Below are positions 52,409-61,926 of a DNA stretch of 64,000 nucleotides, in pieces; positions within the stretch are counted from its first letter, which is position 1, and each line of letters opens with the position of its first letter. The stretch comes from Pseudolysobacter antarcticus (lineage in GTDB: Bacteria; Pseudomonadota; Gammaproteobacteria; Xanthomonadales; Rhodanobacteraceae), in NCBI RefSeq assembly GCF_004168365.1, contig NZ_CP035704.1, forward strand, positions 4,526,001 to 4,590,000. Direction: 5' to 3'. The translations under genes were made by a program, and so were the position numbers. A model generated the notes under the pieces. It was not told the origin of the DNA and made no database searches. It saw nothing but the letters and a program-made list of their open reading frames with translations.

Positions 52409-52454
52409 CGACGACACGCCTCGGGCGCCTTGCGCTATCGCAGGAGAAGCCGCT

Positions 52455-53489
52455 ATCCGCAGCAAACAGAAAGCAACCTCGCTCGTGATCGCCCACTTGG
52501 CGGGCGTGTCGCAACCAACGGTCTCGCGCGCGCTGCGCGGCAGCCCGATGGTGAACGAAACCACGCGTTTGCGCATCCTCAAAATCGCGCGCGAACTCAA
52601 TTATCAGGTCGACAAGAACGCCTCCAGTCTGCGCAGCAAATCCAGCGGAACGCTGGCGCTGTTGTTCTTCGAGGACCCAGCCCCGGATGACTCGCTGATC
52701 AATCCGTTTTTCGTCTCGATGCTGGCATCGATCACGCGCGCCTGTGCTCAGCGCGGCTACGATCTGCTGATCTCGTTCCAGCAGCCGGCGAATGAAGATT
52801 GGCAAGCCGGCTTCGAAGACAGCAACAAGGCCGACGGCATTATTCTGCTCGGTTATGGCGATTATCTGGACTATCGCGCACGCCTCGAATTTCTGATTGC
52901 ACGCGGCATGCATTTTGTCTGCTGGGGTGCGGTTCGGCCCGATCAGCCCGAGGTATCGGTGAGTTGCGACAATTACCGTGGCGGTTACGCCATCACTCGA
53001 CATTTGCTCGAACGCGGCGCGCGACGTATCGCTTTTCTCGGTGATGCATCCAATCATTGTCCGGAATTTCTCGAACGCCACCGCGGTTACAGCGAAGCGA
53101 TCAAGGCGAGTCGTCTGCGCGTCAATGCGCGGTTGCAGATCGACGCCATTTCTTCCGAGCAATCCGGTTTTGATGCGACCACGGTTTTGCTCGAACGCAA
53201 ACTGCAGTTCGATGCCATCTGCGCCGCCAGCGACCTTATCGCGATCGGCGCGATGAAGGCATTGCAGGCGCACGGATTGCGTGTGCCGGCGGATGTTCTG
53301 GTGAGCGGCTTCGACGATATTCCGCTAGCGGGATTCGTCAATCCCAGCCTGACCACAGTGCAGCAGGATACCAAGGCTGCCGGCGCTATTCTGGTGGAAA
53401 CCTTGCTCAAGCTGATCCGCAACGAACCCGTCGAAAGTCAGATAATCCCGGTGTCGCTGATGCTACGCGGCTCGACCCAGCGCGCCTGA
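52455..53489 (+). CDS. LacI-family regulator of the maltodextrin locus (probable AUC start)
   Basis: 344 residues if started at the ATC at 52455, which has a strong AGGAGA seven bases upstream; the frame is open back to 52344 but contains no ATG, GTG or TTG before GTG 52485. Starting at that GTG would remove SKQKATSL, the beginning of the first DNA-binding helix, and it has no ribosome site. The HTH reads VIAHLAGVSQPTVSRALRGS; the effector domain is of the periplasmic-binding type (SCDNYRGGYAITRHLLERGARRIAFLG is the core, shown here as GGYAITRHLLERG). It is followed by the esterase and starch genes and probably binds the ATACGTAT sites. Confidence 0.85.
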   Translation: MRSKQKATSLVIAHLAGVSQPTVSRALRGSPMVNETTRLRILKIARELNYQVDKNASSLRSKSSGTLALLFFEDPAPDDSLINPFFVSMLASITRACAQRGYDLLISFQQPANEDWQAGFEDSNKADGIILLGYGDYLDYRARLEFLIARGMHFVCWGAVRPDQPEVSVSCDNYRGGYAITRHLLERGARRIAFLGDASNHCPEFLERHRGYSEAIKASRLRVNARLQIDAISSEQSGFDATTVLLERKLQFDAICAASDLIAIGAMKALQAHGLRVPADVLVSGFDDIPLAGFVNPSLTTVQQDTKAAGAILVETLLKLIRNEPVESQIIPVSLMLRGSTQRA

Positions 53490-53582
53490 TTTGTACCGAC
53501 AATACACTCGTCAGTTGCGGCGCATCGCGCTTAAAACAGAAGTGTTGCACGACGACATGATAAACAAGCTGGCCACGCAACA

Positions 53583-54467
53583 ATGAGACAAAGTATACAT
53601 TTACCCTTGTTGTGGCTAGTGCTGTTGTGCACGCCGTATGCGATCGCTGCAGATCTGCCGCAGGCAACGCCAAAGCGGCTCGGCAGCGCATCGCCGAACG
53701 TGCAGGTATTGCCAATACCGTTCACGATTGCCGGCCTCGATCGCCAACGCAGTATTCGCATCTACCTGCCGCCGGGGTACGCAAAAACAAACCAGCATTA
53801 TCCGGTCTTGTACATGCACGACGCGCAAAATTTGTTCGACGATGCGACGGCTTTTTCTGGCGAATGGAACGTCGACGAGGCGCTCGATACGCTAGCGAAA
53901 TCGCACGGGCTTGAACTGATTGTAGTCGGCATCGACAATGGCGGCGAACATCGCCTGCATGAACTCAGCGCGTGGGACAACCCCAAATATGGCAAGGGCG
54001 AAGGCAAGCAATACACCGCCTTCATCGTCGATGTACTCAAGCCGTATATCGATGCGCACTACCGCAGCAAACCCGACCGCAGCAATACCGCCATCATGGG
54101 TAGTTCGCTCGGCGGGCTGATCTCGCATTACGCGATTTTTCAGTATCCCGAGGTGTTCGGCAAAGCCGGAATTTTTTCACCGTCCTACTGGTTCGCGCCG
54201 GAAGTTTTTGCTTTCAGCGCAGCACGACCACTGCCACTGGATGCCAAAGTATACTTTTACGCTGGCGGCAAGGAAGGTGATAAAATGCTGCCGCAGTTCA
54301 ACCGCATGATCGCCCTGTTGCAGCAACCCGCACAACGTCATGCAACATTTTTCGTCAGCATCAATCCTGTGGCGCAACACAATGAAGCGGCTTGGCGCGC
54401 GGAGTTTCCAAAGGCCGTGAGCTGGTTGTTCGCGCCCGACCCGGGCGATACGCATCGCCGCAATTAA
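53583..54467 (+). CDS. Secreted alpha/beta hydrolase, enterochelin esterase-like (IroE/D type)
   Basis: 294 residues. Signal peptide about 1-22 (PYAIAA). The esterase D fold shows RSIRIYLPPGYAK, YPVLYMHDAQNLFDD, and the nucleophile Ser in MGSSLGGLISHY near 169; the His is in AQHNEAAW near 276. Such esterases recur in the alpha-glucan loci of xanthomonads, where they may deacylate carbohydrate substrates. It lies 93 bases after lacI on the same strand and converges on the TonB receptor gene. Confidence 0.88.
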   Translation: MRQSIHLPLLWLVLLCTPYAIAADLPQATPKRLGSASPNVQVLPIPFTIAGLDRQRSIRIYLPPGYAKTNQHYPVLYMHDAQNLFDDATAFSGEWNVDEALDTLAKSHGLELIVVGIDNGGEHRLHELSAWDNPKYGKGEGKQYTAFIVDVLKPYIDAHYRSKPDRSNTAIMGSSLGGLISHYAIFQYPEVFGKAGIFSPSYWFAPEVFAFSAARPLPLDAKVYFYAGGKEGDKMLPQFNRMIALLQQPAQRHATFFVSINPVAQHNEAAWRAEFPKAVSWLFAPDPGDTHRRN

Positions 54468-54551
54468 CGACATTCGCTGAAGTCACATTCTCTTCGCATC
54501 GCTGCGATTGCTGCATCGCTGCGATTGCTGCAATGTTCGGGCATAAAAAAA

Positions 54552-54578
54552 GCCCGGGCGGATCGCGTCCGCCCGGGC
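54552..54578 (-). terminator. Strong intrinsic terminator of the TonB receptor gene
   Basis: Perfect 11-base stem (arms GCCCGGGCGGA and TCCGCCCGGGC) with a 5-base loop. On the minus strand it is followed by seven T residues (54545-54551 on the plus strand are A). It lies 23 bases past the receptor stop; on the plus strand it could also help end the esterase transcript. Confidence 0.9.
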
Positions 54579-54600
54579 CTTTCGATGCTTGCCTGGCAAC

Positions 54601-57465
54601 TCAGAACTTGTAGTTGGCTCCTAGCAGCACAGAGCGACCGTACTTGATGTATTCAAGCGGGCGATCCTTGGTGCCGGCATAGGTCTGGAAGGCGGTGTTG
54701 GTGAGGTTATTCGCCTGCAGCAACAAGCTCAGACCTTCGAAACGACCTTCTTGGAAGTTGTAGCTGATTTGTGCGTCGGTGATGTCTTCACCCACCACGT
54801 AACGCACGGTGCGGTCACCATTGAAGTTGCCGATTTCGCCGATGAAATCGGAGCGTTTGCGATTGCTGAGGCGCGCCTCGAAACCGTGGCTTTCGTAATA
54901 CACAGTCAGGTTGGTGACATGCTTCGATAAACCCGGCAGCGTGATGTTGGCCGACCCCACGGCGCTGACGCTGCCGCCATCGGGCTTGATCGAAATATTG
55001 CTGCTGGTCACGCTGGTACTTGCCGTGACACCAAACCCGTCCAGCACCGGCGTTACCAGATTGAACGGCAACGAGACGGTAAATTCGAGACCCGACAGTC
55101 GCCCGCCATTGCCGTTGTACGCGGTGCTGTACTGACCGAAATTGGTGGTGGCGACAGTACCCGGGGTGAAGGCGGAGAAGTCACGAGTTCTGCTGTCTTC
55201 GTAGATGTAGGTTTTCAGATCCTTGTAGAAACCGGCCACCGACACATACGCCTTGGTGCCGAAGTATTTCTCGTACGAAAGATCAAGAGCGTTGGCGCGC
55301 CACGGATCAAGCTTCGGGTTGCCGCCGCTGGCGCCGGGCACGCCGGTGGCGGTATTCACGCCGAAGTCGAGCGAGGCGCGCAGCTGATCCACGCGCGGGC
55401 GAGCAACCTGCTGCGCGGCGGCAAAACGAACAGTCTGGTCACTGCCCAGATCAAACGCGAGATTCAAGCTCGGCAAGGCGTCGGTGTATTTCTTGCCGTC
55501 CTCAACCGGCTTGACATTCTGCCCTGCAGGCGCGGAATCATCCCAGTAGTTGGCGGTGGATGACTGATCGACGTGCTGAATCTGCACGCCGACATTGCCG
55601 CGAACGCCGATCTCGCCCCATTGCGCGTTGATGTTGGCCTTGGCGAAAGCGGTCTCGATCGTTTCGTACACATTCCACGCCTTCGCAATGAGGTACGGCG
55701 CAGAGGTTTCGCTCGGGTTGAAGGTCATGTATCTGGCCACTGCGGCAGGCACATTCCAAGCGGGAATCGAGCCCAGATTGGAACCGGCGAAACTCAGATC
55801 GACCGGCGAGTACTGCAGATCGGAGCCAATGATCGTGTCACCCTGCGCACCCAGATTGATATTGCCTTCGGGCTGGTGTTTCTTCTTCGAGCGGTCGGCG
55901 TAATTGATGCCTGCATCGACGTCGGAAAACAGGCTGCCTACTGCATCCGGCACAGGAAATTTAGCGGTCAGCTTGAAACTCTTGAGTTCGTCTTCCACCC
56001 TGGGTTCTTTGCCATAACCGGAGCCGTAAATGGTATTGCGCAGAAACAGCTTGGTCGGATCCGAATAGTTCAGCCCGGGGTTCAAGGTCTGGAAAGCACC
56101 GGTCGGGAATCGCAACGTGAGGCTATCGAGCTGCTTGGCGGGTTCGAGCTGGGTATTGTTCTCAAGTGCCACCTCCTCTCGTGTTGCCTTCGAATAGCTG
56201 ACGTCAGCCACGAGCGCAACCGCACCCACCTTGAAAGCGTTATTCCAGCCAATCGCATTGATCTTGTCATTGCGCTTGTTGTACTCGCCGCGCACGAGCG
56301 GATAAACGTTACTCAACACGCCGCCGGTCAAGGTGTTGTTGCCATTGACCGTCGGCGAAGTCCAGTTGCAGGCAGGCTGGCAAGGATAGTCGCCGTTGTA
56401 ATACAGGCCCGCTTCGAACTGATTGGCGGTATCGACCTGGCTGGATTTGGACGCGAACAAATCGAGTGTGCTGACCCAGTCATCCGACGCTTTCCACTCG
56501 ATCGTCGCCATCAGGCCATCACGTTTGGTGACGCCGGTTCGGCGCAATGCCTTGATGCCGTCAGTCAGGTACACATCGGTCGGAACGCCAGGCCGATGGT
56601 TATCGACCGCCGGATTGGCAAACCAGGGTTCATAGGTGCCGGTCTGCTCCTCTGCCACCGGTGTTTCCTGATGCGCATAACCGAGGGCGATACCCAAGGT
56701 GTGATCGGCAAATTGATCGATGAAGCTCGCGCTGATTCGATTGCCGTTGGCGGAGGCATTGGCCGCCGAGCCCAATGAATTTTCCGATGCGCGCGCATTC
56801 AGCACCACGACCGGCTTGCTGAAGCTCAGCGGACGCACGGTCTGCAAGTCCAGTGTGCCCGACAAACCTTGTCCAACGAGGCCGGCATCCGGTGTCTTGT
56901 AGACAAGCACGCCGCTGAACAATTCCGATGGATATTGGTCGTACTCGACACTGCGATTATCACCCGTGCTGACCTGCTCGCGACCGTTGAGCAGCGTGGT
57001 CGAGAAGTCCGGTGACAAGCCGCGCACACTGATCACCTGGGCACGGCCGGCGACGCGCTGCGCGGCCAAGCCAGGCAGGCGCGCGATCGATTCGGCGATA
57101 CTGCTATCGGGTAGTTTGCCAATATCTTCGGCCGAGACCGCTTCGACAATCGAGTCGGAGTTTTTCTTGACCGAGATCGCATCCTCGATGCCACGCCGAA
57201 TGCCGCTGACGTTGACCGTTTCGAGTTCGGTGGCCTCGCGCTCGGCCTCCGCCTTTTCCTTCTCGGCCCTGGCTTTGGCCTTGGCCTTGGCGTCATCCTT
57301 GACCGGATCCTGATTATCGACGGCGGCATCGGGTTGCACCGGCGCGGAGTTCTGCGTGTATCCCGCAACCGCGCTATCAGCAGTGATATCGGCAGCGCAT
57401 GCGGCACCCGCACAACTGGCCAGAATGGACGCGACAGTAAGCGCCAGCAAATTAGGCTTGAGCAT
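54601..57465 (-). CDS. TonB-dependent receptor of the maltodextrin locus (MalA-like)
   Basis: 954 residues, start behind a strong GGGGAGGG site. Signal peptide about 1-25 (GAACA). A charged, lysine/alanine-rich stretch (about 50-75, KAKAKARAEKEKAEAERE) precedes the plug: ISVKKNSDSIVEAVSAEDI, GKLPDSSIAESIARLPGLA and VISVRGLSPDFSTTLLNGR, the CarboxypepD-less oligosaccharide receptor type. The barrel ends YGRSVLLGANYKF with the terminal Phe needed for BAM insertion. It probably imports malto-oligosaccharides with energy from TonB. It is divergent from GH31 across the operator region. Confidence 0.93.
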   Translation of the reverse strand: MLKPNLLALTVASILASCAGAACAADITADSAVAGYTQNSAPVQPDAAVDNQDPVKDDAKAKAKARAEKEKAEAEREATELETVNVSGIRRGIEDAISVKKNSDSIVEAVSAEDIGKLPDSSIAESIARLPGLAAQRVAGRAQVISVRGLSPDFSTTLLNGREQVSTGDNRSVEYDQYPSELFSGVLVYKTPDAGLVGQGLSGTLDLQTVRPLSFSKPVVVLNARASENSLGSAANASANGNRISASFIDQFADHTLGIALGYAHQETPVAEEQTGTYEPWFANPAVDNHRPGVPTDVYLTDGIKALRRTGVTKRDGLMATIEWKASDDWVSTLDLFASKSSQVDTANQFEAGLYYNGDYPCQPACNWTSPTVNGNNTLTGGVLSNVYPLVRGEYNKRNDKINAIGWNNAFKVGAVALVADVSYSKATREEVALENNTQLEPAKQLDSLTLRFPTGAFQTLNPGLNYSDPTKLFLRNTIYGSGYGKEPRVEDELKSFKLTAKFPVPDAVGSLFSDVDAGINYADRSKKKHQPEGNINLGAQGDTIIGSDLQYSPVDLSFAGSNLGSIPAWNVPAAVARYMTFNPSETSAPYLIAKAWNVYETIETAFAKANINAQWGEIGVRGNVGVQIQHVDQSSTANYWDDSAPAGQNVKPVEDGKKYTDALPSLNLAFDLGSDQTVRFAAAQQVARPRVDQLRASLDFGVNTATGVPGASGGNPKLDPWRANALDLSYEKYFGTKAYVSVAGFYKDLKTYIYEDSRTRDFSAFTPGTVATTNFGQYSTAYNGNGGRLSGLEFTVSLPFNLVTPVLDGFGVTASTSVTSSNISIKPDGGSVSAVGSANITLPGLSKHVTNLTVYYESHGFEARLSNRKRSDFIGEIGNFNGDRTVRYVVGEDITDAQISYNFQEGRFEGLSLLLQANNLTNTAFQTYAGTKDRPLEYIKYGRSVLLGANYKF

Positions 57466-57616
57466 TTTTACCCTCCCCGGGTGTGAATTACAGACAACGT
57501 TTGCGCGCTTTATATTTTTTTTGCGCGCGTGTTTTTGTGTGGATCGAATAACGGGTATTGAACGGCCATTCGATTGATTGGCAGCCTAGACGCATGCCGA
57601 TATGTAAACAATCCGT

Positions 57617-57630
57617 TGCATACGTATTCA
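57617..57630. promoter_or_regulatory. LacI-type operator site 1
   Basis: TGCATACGTATTCA, a near-perfect palindrome with central CG as LacI-family operators have. It is the exact reverse complement of site 2. It lies about 152 bases upstream of the TonB receptor start. Confidence 0.6.
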
Positions 57631-57682
57631 TTTGTAATTTCGCCATGGAAAGTCGGACTCTTGTCCACGCTGCTCCTTGGGA

Positions 57683-57696
57683 TGAATACGTATGCA
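57683..57696. promoter_or_regulatory. LacI-type operator site 2, overlapping the GH31 start codon
   Basis: TGAATACGTATGCA; the ATG of the GH31 gene (57692) is inside the right arm. Binding here would block transcription and occupy the translation start. Centre to centre it is 66 bases from site 1. Confidence 0.6.
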
Positions 57697-60208
57697 ATCG
57701 AATAATCAAACGCGTATTGAGCGTGATACGTATCGCAAGCGTGCGCGGCCAGGTGCTTTTATCGCCCTCCTGCTACTGAGTTGGATGCCAGCCACATTTG
57801 CGGCGTGGCAAACGCTGGGCGCGGTTACCCAGATGACTGCGACTGCCGACAGCGTCGAACTTTCGACCCAGAGCGGCGCGCATGTTCGGATCAACTTTGT
57901 CAGTCGCGATGTGCTGCGTATCCGCATGAGCCCGCACGGCGTTTTTGCCACGGATTTTTCCTACGCACTCACACAGTCCACGCCGGCATCGATCGCGCTG
58001 AAGGTCGACGCGGATGCATCGGGCGAGCTGTTCACTATCCGCCCGGCCGGAGCCGACGGCTTGCGCGTGATCGTGCACAAACAACCGAATTTTCTGATTG
58101 ATATAACGGATGCGCAAGGCAATGTGATCGTGGCCGACGATCCGGCCCGACCGATGGCTTTTGATGCGCAGAACGGCGCGGTTGAGACATCGAAGTTGCG
58201 CGCGGCGAGCGAGCTGTATTACGGCTTCGGCGAAAAAGCGTTGCCGCTGTCGCGGCATCAGCAGTACATGACGATGTGGAACAGCGACACGCCACGCTAC
58301 GCGCTCGGACTCGATCCTCTGTATCAGGACATCCCATTCTTTATGGCCTTGCATGACGGCAAAAGCTACGGCGTTTTTTTCGACAATACCTGGCGCAGTT
58401 ATTTCGATATGGGCAAGACCGATCCCGCGCGCTACAGCTTCGGCGCTGGCGGCGGTGAATTGAATTATTACGTTTTCTCCGGTGCTGCCGAACGCAGCCC
58501 AGCCAATGTATTGCGCGACTACAGCCAGCTGACCGGGCGCGGCGAATTGCCACCGGTGTGGGCGCTGGGATATCAGCAGTCGCGTTATTCGTACACGCCG
58601 CAAGCGCGCGTCGAGGAAGTCGCGCGCACTTTTCGTGCAAAGAAAATTCCGGCTGATGTGATTTATCTCGACATCGATTACATGCAGGGTTTCCGTGTCT
58701 TTACGTGGTCGCAGCGTGACTTCCCGGCACCGGAAAAAATGCTGCGCGAACTGCATGGCGAAGGTTTCCATGTCGTCACGATTATCGATCCCGGTATCAA
58801 GCGGGACGATCAATATCCGGTCTATCGCAGCGGTCGAGAGCAGAATGTTTTCACGCGCGATGCGGCGGGCGAAGAACTGCATGCCACGGTCTGGCCCGGG
58901 CAGTGCGCATTCCCGGACTTCACCGATCCGCAGGCGCGGCAATGGTGGGGTGGCTGGTATGCAAAATCGCTGCAGCAAGGCGTTGATGGTTTCTGGAACG
59001 ACATGAATGAGCCAGCCACATTTCCGCCGCCGGATTCGAACCAGCCGATCCTCGCACACGATGCCGGCAAAACTTTTCCGCTGGATGCGCGGCATGCGGG
59101 CGATGGTCAGCCCGGAGATCATGCGCGTTACCACAACGTCTATGGCATGCAGATGGCGCGCGCCACCTTCGAGGGTTTGCGCGCGTTGCAGCCGCAACAT
59201 CGTCCGCTGGTATTGACCCGCGCAGGTTACGCCGGCGTGCAACGTTATGCCGCGGTGTGGACCGGCGACAATGTGGCGTCGTGGGAGCACCTAGCCTTGA
59301 CCATTCCGATGCTGACCAATCTGTCCATTTCCGGCGTGCCGTTTATCGGCGCCGACGTCGGTGGTTTTGTCGGATCACCGTCGGCAGAATTGTATGCGCG
59401 CTGGTTGCAGGCTGCCGCGTTGACACCGTTCCTGCGCACGCACGCCGAGATCGGCTCGAACGATCGCGAGCCGTGGTCCTACGGTGAAGAATTCGAACGC
59501 ATCAATCGCGCCACCATCGCGCTGCGTTATCGCTTGCTGCCGTATCTCTACACCCTGTTTGCGCAGAACGCAGCGAGTGGCGCGGCGCTATTGCGACCGC
59601 TGTGGTTCGCTTATCCACACGATGTGAAAACGTATCTGCTCGACGATCAATATCTGCTCGGTCGCGATTTGCTGGTCGCGCCGGTGTTGCACGCCGGCGA
59701 CATCCAGCGAGAGGTCTATTTTCCGCAGGGCGACGCCTGGCGCAATTGGTGGACCGGCCAATATTACGCAGGCGGCGGCACGGTAAAAATCGATGGGCCA
59801 ATCGATCGCCTGCCGTTATTCGTGCGTGTCGGCGCGATCATTCCGAGCCAGCCCGTGGTACAGCACACCGGCGAGATGGCGCACACCGTGCTGACCTTGA
59901 ACGTGGCGCTCGGCGCCGATGGTTTGAGTGAAATCTATCAGGATGCCGGTGACGGATATGCGTACCGCAACGGCGTATCGCGCACGACAAAAATGAGTTT
60001 ACGCGGTGATATTTTGCGCGTGCAGATTTCTGCCGCGCCGAGTTTTCAGCGCATCGGCTTTGTCGAATTTATCGGCCTGGATGCCGCGCCGGCCCGCGTC
60101 ACTGCGGACGGAAAAATACTGCGCGAACTCAGCTTCGATGCGCCAACGCGACGGCTGCGTGTAACGTTGCCAGCGCGCTCGGTTGCCGAGCTTGTATTGC
60201 AACGCTGA
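57692..60208 (+). CDS. GH31 alpha-glucosidase, exported
   Basis: 838 residues. A long basic n-region precedes a hydrophobic signal (about 27-45, ending PATFAA), so it is exported, likely to the periplasm. The GH31 barrel has the nucleophile Asp437 in GFWNDMNEPATF and the acid/base Asp526 in WTGDNVASW, with DIDYMQGFRVF and LRTHAEIGSNDREPW in the usual places; an N-terminal beta-sandwich and C-terminal domains complete it. It releases glucose from malto-oligosaccharides imported by the neighbouring receptor. Its end lies 7 bases from the end of the convergent amylase gene. Confidence 0.95.
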   Translation: MQSNNQTRIERDTYRKRARPGAFIALLLLSWMPATFAAWQTLGAVTQMTATADSVELSTQSGAHVRINFVSRDVLRIRMSPHGVFATDFSYALTQSTPASIALKVDADASGELFTIRPAGADGLRVIVHKQPNFLIDITDAQGNVIVADDPARPMAFDAQNGAVETSKLRAASELYYGFGEKALPLSRHQQYMTMWNSDTPRYALGLDPLYQDIPFFMALHDGKSYGVFFDNTWRSYFDMGKTDPARYSFGAGGGELNYYVFSGAAERSPANVLRDYSQLTGRGELPPVWALGYQQSRYSYTPQARVEEVARTFRAKKIPADVIYLDIDYMQGFRVFTWSQRDFPAPEKMLRELHGEGFHVVTIIDPGIKRDDQYPVYRSGREQNVFTRDAAGEELHATVWPGQCAFPDFTDPQARQWWGGWYAKSLQQGVDGFWNDMNEPATFPPPDSNQPILAHDAGKTFPLDARHAGDGQPGDHARYHNVYGMQMARATFEGLRALQPQHRPLVLTRAGYAGVQRYAAVWTGDNVASWEHLALTIPMLTNLSISGVPFIGADVGGFVGSPSAELYARWLQAAALTPFLRTHAEIGSNDREPWSYGEEFERINRATIALRYRLLPYLYTLFAQNAASGAALLRPLWFAYPHDVKTYLLDDQYLLGRDLLVAPVLHAGDIQREVYFPQGDAWRNWWTGQYYAGGGTVKIDGPIDRLPLFVRVGAIIPSQPVVQHTGEMAHTVLTLNVALGADGLSEIYQDAGDGYAYRNGVSRTTKMSLRGDILRVQISAAPSFQRIGFVEFIGLDAAPARVTADGKILRELSFDAPTRRLRVTLPARSVAELVLQR
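57725..57734. promoter_or_regulatory. LacI-type operator site 3, inside GH31 coding region
   Basis: GATACGTATC is a perfect 10-base palindrome carrying the same ATACGTAT core as sites 1 and 2, 40 bases downstream of site 2 within codons 12-15 of GH31. Confidence 0.45.
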
Positions 60209-60215
60209 TCCGCCC

Positions 60216-61925
60216 TCAACCTGCCTTGTGGCTCATCAAGTCGCGCAAGCGCGCACGCAGATCCGTACGCGTTAATGCATGGTCGTACAAATAAATCCGA
60301 ACGCCGTGCGCAGCCACGGCGGTGTGCAGATTTTCGCCGACGCGGAGAGTTTCGCTAGTGAGCGCATCGCGCCATTTTCCGGCCTGCAGATAATCGCGTA
60401 CATCGATACTCGATTCAGTATCGCCTTTGTTCAACAACACCAGCGCGGTCTGGGTCGTGCCGGCATTTTCATAAACACGATAGAACACGGCCAGATCGCC
60501 GGCCAGATGAACGTCAAGTTGCAGCCCGCGTTGCAGCGCAATCGAATTTCGGCGCACATTGGCGATGCGTTTCAGTTGCTGATAGATCCGACTCGCCGGC
60601 GCCGCATTGACACGTTGCTGACCAAAATAATTGCGATTGCCGGCGTGCTCGGCGCGACCGCGCATAAAGCCGGTTTCCGAGCCGTAATAGATCACCGGAA
60701 TGCCGCGCGCGGTGAACAGCCAATTGTGCGCGTCGATGAAACCGGCGTCGCTCGCATTCAATCGCGCCATGTCGTGATTGTCGTAGAACGTGATCAGTTC
60801 ATACGGATTGCGATACGGTCCGTTTTCGAGAAATAGTGCCGGTTCAAGCGCGGCATAGTCGCTGCCCGAATGCTCGAATACCTGCGCAATTTTCTGCTTC
60901 AGCGGGAAATCCAGCACCGTGATCGCGCCGCCTTCGTCGCGCGTATACGGCGCGATCTTGCTCGCGTCGTAGTCGAAGTTTTCTCCAAACATGAAAAAGC
61001 CCGGATGCCGCGCGCGAATACGTGCGCTGAATTTTTTCCAGTAGGCGGTAGGCGTGAGACCGATCGCATCGATGCGAAAAGCCGCCGCGCCCTGATCAAT
61101 CCATTGCTCATACGCGCCGACAAAATAATCCAGCGCGGCCGGATTGTTTTCGTCGATGTTCGAGAGCTGCGCGAGGATCGGCGTGGTCTTGTAGAACGCT
61201 TGCAACGGCTGGTGTTTCGGGTCGAGTTTTTCGGGCGGCAGGTTAGCTTGATCGGCGATCAGATGATTCTGCGCGTCGTAGATCTTGCCGAACTTCGGCT
61301 GCATGATCGGCATCGTCCATGCCGGTGAACCGTGGTTGGCAACGATGTCGAGCACGGTCTGCAAACCCTTCTCGCGCAGCTTGTGCGTGAACGCGGCGAA
61401 GTCGAGATCCGGGCTTGGCAGGTGTTCGTCGAGCTTGAAAAAATTGTCGCTCCAGTAGCCGTGATAACCGGTCTTGCCGCGATCGGTCAGGCCACTGCCC
61501 CAGCTCACCGGATCGCCGCCGCTGAAGGCTTCATCGGGATTGTCGGTGATCGGCGTGATCCAGACCGCACCGAAGCCGAGGTCGTGGATGTAATCGGCAT
61601 TGTCGAGCACGCCTTTGAAATCGCCGCCGAGGTAACCGATGTTGTCGCTTTCGCCATTCGGCCCGGGAATGCGCACATCGAACGTCGGATGCGTACCACC
61701 CTGATCGCGTTGATCGTTGCCCGGATCGCCGTTGACAAAACGGTCGGTGACGACGAAATAAATCGACTCACTGGCGAACGGTTCCAGCGTGCCGTAAAAC
61801 ACATCGGTGGATGCGACGGCGATGTCACTTGTCGGTTTTGGCGCGCTCGCACAAGCGCTCAGCGTGCAGGCAATGATGATCACAATGCCCGTGCGAAACG
61901 CCTTGCCGCAGTTATGCAGAATCAT
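60216..61925 (-). CDS. GH13 alpha-amylase lipoprotein
   Basis: 569 residues from ATG 61925 with a GGAGAT ribosome site. Lipoprotein signal with Cys in TLSAC near 27. All four GH13 regions are present: DIVANHGSPAW (region I), AAFRIDAIGL with the nucleophile Asp (II), FGENFDYD with the acid/base Glu (III) and FYDNHD (IV). Lipid anchoring would put it at the outer membrane, cutting alpha-glucan before uptake. The MFS gene stops 1 base before its start, so the two are cotranscribed. An upstream in-frame ATG at 61967 would extend into the MFS gene. Confidence 0.94.
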   Translation of the reverse strand: MILHNCGKAFRTGIVIIIACTLSACASAPKPTSDIAVASTDVFYGTLEPFASESIYFVVTDRFVNGDPGNDQRDQGGTHPTFDVRIPGPNGESDNIGYLGGDFKGVLDNADYIHDLGFGAVWITPITDNPDEAFSGGDPVSWGSGLTDRGKTGYHGYWSDNFFKLDEHLPSPDLDFAAFTHKLREKGLQTVLDIVANHGSPAWTMPIMQPKFGKIYDAQNHLIADQANLPPEKLDPKHQPLQAFYKTTPILAQLSNIDENNPAALDYFVGAYEQWIDQGAAAFRIDAIGLTPTAYWKKFSARIRARHPGFFMFGENFDYDASKIAPYTRDEGGAITVLDFPLKQKIAQVFEHSGSDYAALEPALFLENGPYRNPYELITFYDNHDMARLNASDAGFIDAHNWLFTARGIPVIYYGSETGFMRGRAEHAGNRNYFGQQRVNAAPASRIYQQLKRIANVRRNSIALQRGLQLDVHLAGDLAVFYRVYENAGTTQTALVLLNKGDTESSIDVRDYLQAGKWRDALTSETLRVGENLHTAVAAHGVRIYLYDHALTRTDLRARLRDLMSHKAG

Positions 61926-61926
61926 T

